Assembly: GCA_037389465.1 (NCBI GenBank)
Contig: JAZARR010000167.1
Coordinates: forward strand, 62,001 to 126,000
Direction of reading: 5' to 3'
Source: Baylisascaris procyonis
Taxonomy: Eukaryota; Nematoda; Chromadorea; Rhabditida; Ascarididae
DNA: 64,000 nucleotides
A program made the translations under genes and the position numbers. Numbering within the stretch: the first letter of the stretch is position 1; each line of letters starts with the position of its first letter. The notes below the pieces were generated by a model that was not told where the DNA came from, searched no databases, and saw only the letters and a program-made list of their open reading frames with translations. Shown here piece after piece: positions 63,401-64,000 of this stretch.

Positions 63401-64000
63401 AAGACTTCTTCTTCACTTTAAAATCCAAGCCCAAACCTTAACAAAACCGATTCTTTCTCTAAACTCTTACCTCTACTTCCAAATTCGGCCACGACTAGCG
63501 AGAACAGTACAATTAGTAATTTACCATACACTACTTTTCGACCAAATTATTTCTTCAATGGTGTTGTTTAAAAAGGTACCCAATTCCACGAAGCTAATGC
63601 CATGCCAGTATCAAAAAATGAAGCAACTACTACACCAAAACGCCCTTTAATAGTTCAGTTCTTTTGAGGAATCTTCATCCCATCAACCTGGTGAACGATC
63701 TTCTCAATTCTTCCACTATAACTGCAGTGACTTCTCGTCTGCAAGCCGTTCTATTATTCAATTTCAATATTTAAAACTTTCATCTCTCTCTATAGAAGAC
63801 TGAAATGAGTGCCAATACGATTTGCTTGACGTTTCTTACAAATTCTATAGAAAGGGATTACGTTCGGAGAAATTAAAAGTTCCTCAACAGAGCCTATAAA
63901 AAACGTAGGGAAAGCGCTTAATGGAGCATTTACTATTTCTTTGGACATAGAACAATATAAAGATGTGAAAAAATTACCAAAGACAAGCAGAATATACCAT
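60459..64000 (-). CDS. Peptidylglycine alpha-amidating lyase, 3' part (PAM-like), runs off window
   Basis: PAL cleaves peptidyl-hydroxyglycine to give amidated neuropeptides in secretory granules. Minus-strand exons are 63395-63192, 62072-61651 and 60557-60459, phases 1 then 0. The first carries VHDITTNNDG, then LYVCDRENARVQIF, matching the family's PHDI / VADRENGR strand with its zinc-ligand His and active-site Arg. The second carries LQRPHVIRASPDG, IYVADLGGN and RLIQF, then a linker, a membrane span (IVSIVIVSILLVG) and RLCRRR. The last carries an acidic tail, GFKPLRTDDPESSEEDSDDD, like the cytosolic tail of bifunctional PAM. An earlier exon may end at 63978, after 23 visible bases, with a compatible phase. 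Oddities: HVI where vertebrate PAL has HDI, and changed Cys positions. A membrane-bound PAM is more likely than a soluble PAL. Confidence 0.8.
60781..60847. other. Bulged hairpin in intron of the amidating-lyase gene
   Basis: ATTTCTAA (60781-60788) and ACAACTTAA (60794-60802) pair with the contiguous TTAAGTTGTTTAGAAAT at 60831-60847, leaving a 5-base one-sided bulge and a 28-base loop that has its own GCTG/CAGC pairing. It resembles a short pre-miRNA-like stem but could be chance in AT-rich sequence. Confidence 0.35.
62267..62293. repeat. Poly(T) run of 27
   Basis: A homopolymer in the intron between the last two PAL-domain exons. On the minus strand it is poly(A), but no retroposed body was recognised next to it. 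Confidence 0.9.

Overview
The window looks like nuclear DNA of a parasitic-type nematode. It is AT-rich, its genes are split by long introns, and four genes have the architecture found only in nematode cuticle collagens: an N-terminal membrane anchor, a dibasic processing site, Cys-flanked Gly-X-Y blocks and a C-terminal YCxCP(P/V)R box. Probable spliced-leader acceptor sites lie a few bases before the start codons. Wide gene spacing, long simple-sequence arrays and retroelement relics suggest a medium-to-large nematode genome, possibly an ascaridoid or other spirurine. The species cannot be fixed by eye. Layout: (1) 864-9289 holds two collagen genes, A and B, head to tail, with matching internal exon lengths; gene B has Cys inside its Gly-X-Y repeats and carries a (TA)n tract and a 31-bp minisatellite in an intron. 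(2) 9562-10007 may hold a small three-exon gene. (3) 11750-20087 is an eight-exon short-chain dehydrogenase/reductase (SDR) with a complete Asn-Ser-Tyr-Lys tetrad; its 2-kb second intron contains unexplained coding-like blocks. (4) 20.1-29.7 kb has no confident host gene but contains a tRNA-like relic, a 41-bp direct duplication, a 340-bp array of a 9-bp AT repeat and a decayed Penelope-like reverse transcriptase. (5) 29759-32115 is collagen gene C, followed by a 219-bp foldback element with a tRNA-like core and perfect 12-bp flanking direct repeats. (6) 32.6-50.0 kb is a gene desert with simple repeats and hairpins. (7) 50029-53454 is collagen gene D. (8) 53.5-60.4 kb holds a 1-kb GT-rich tract and no recognised gene. 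(9) The right end carries, on the minus strand, the 3' part of a peptidylglycine alpha-amidating lyase gene (PAL half of PAM): NHL-type segment, membrane span and acidic cytosolic tail. It runs off the window. Gene function: the four collagens, all on the plus strand, would be secreted by hypodermal cells, cut at a basic site and cross-linked into cuticle. The amidating enzyme matures neuropeptides. The SDR is a cytosolic oxidoreductase of unknown substrate. All gene models were built by hand from splice signals and phase agreement; no alignment or database search was run.
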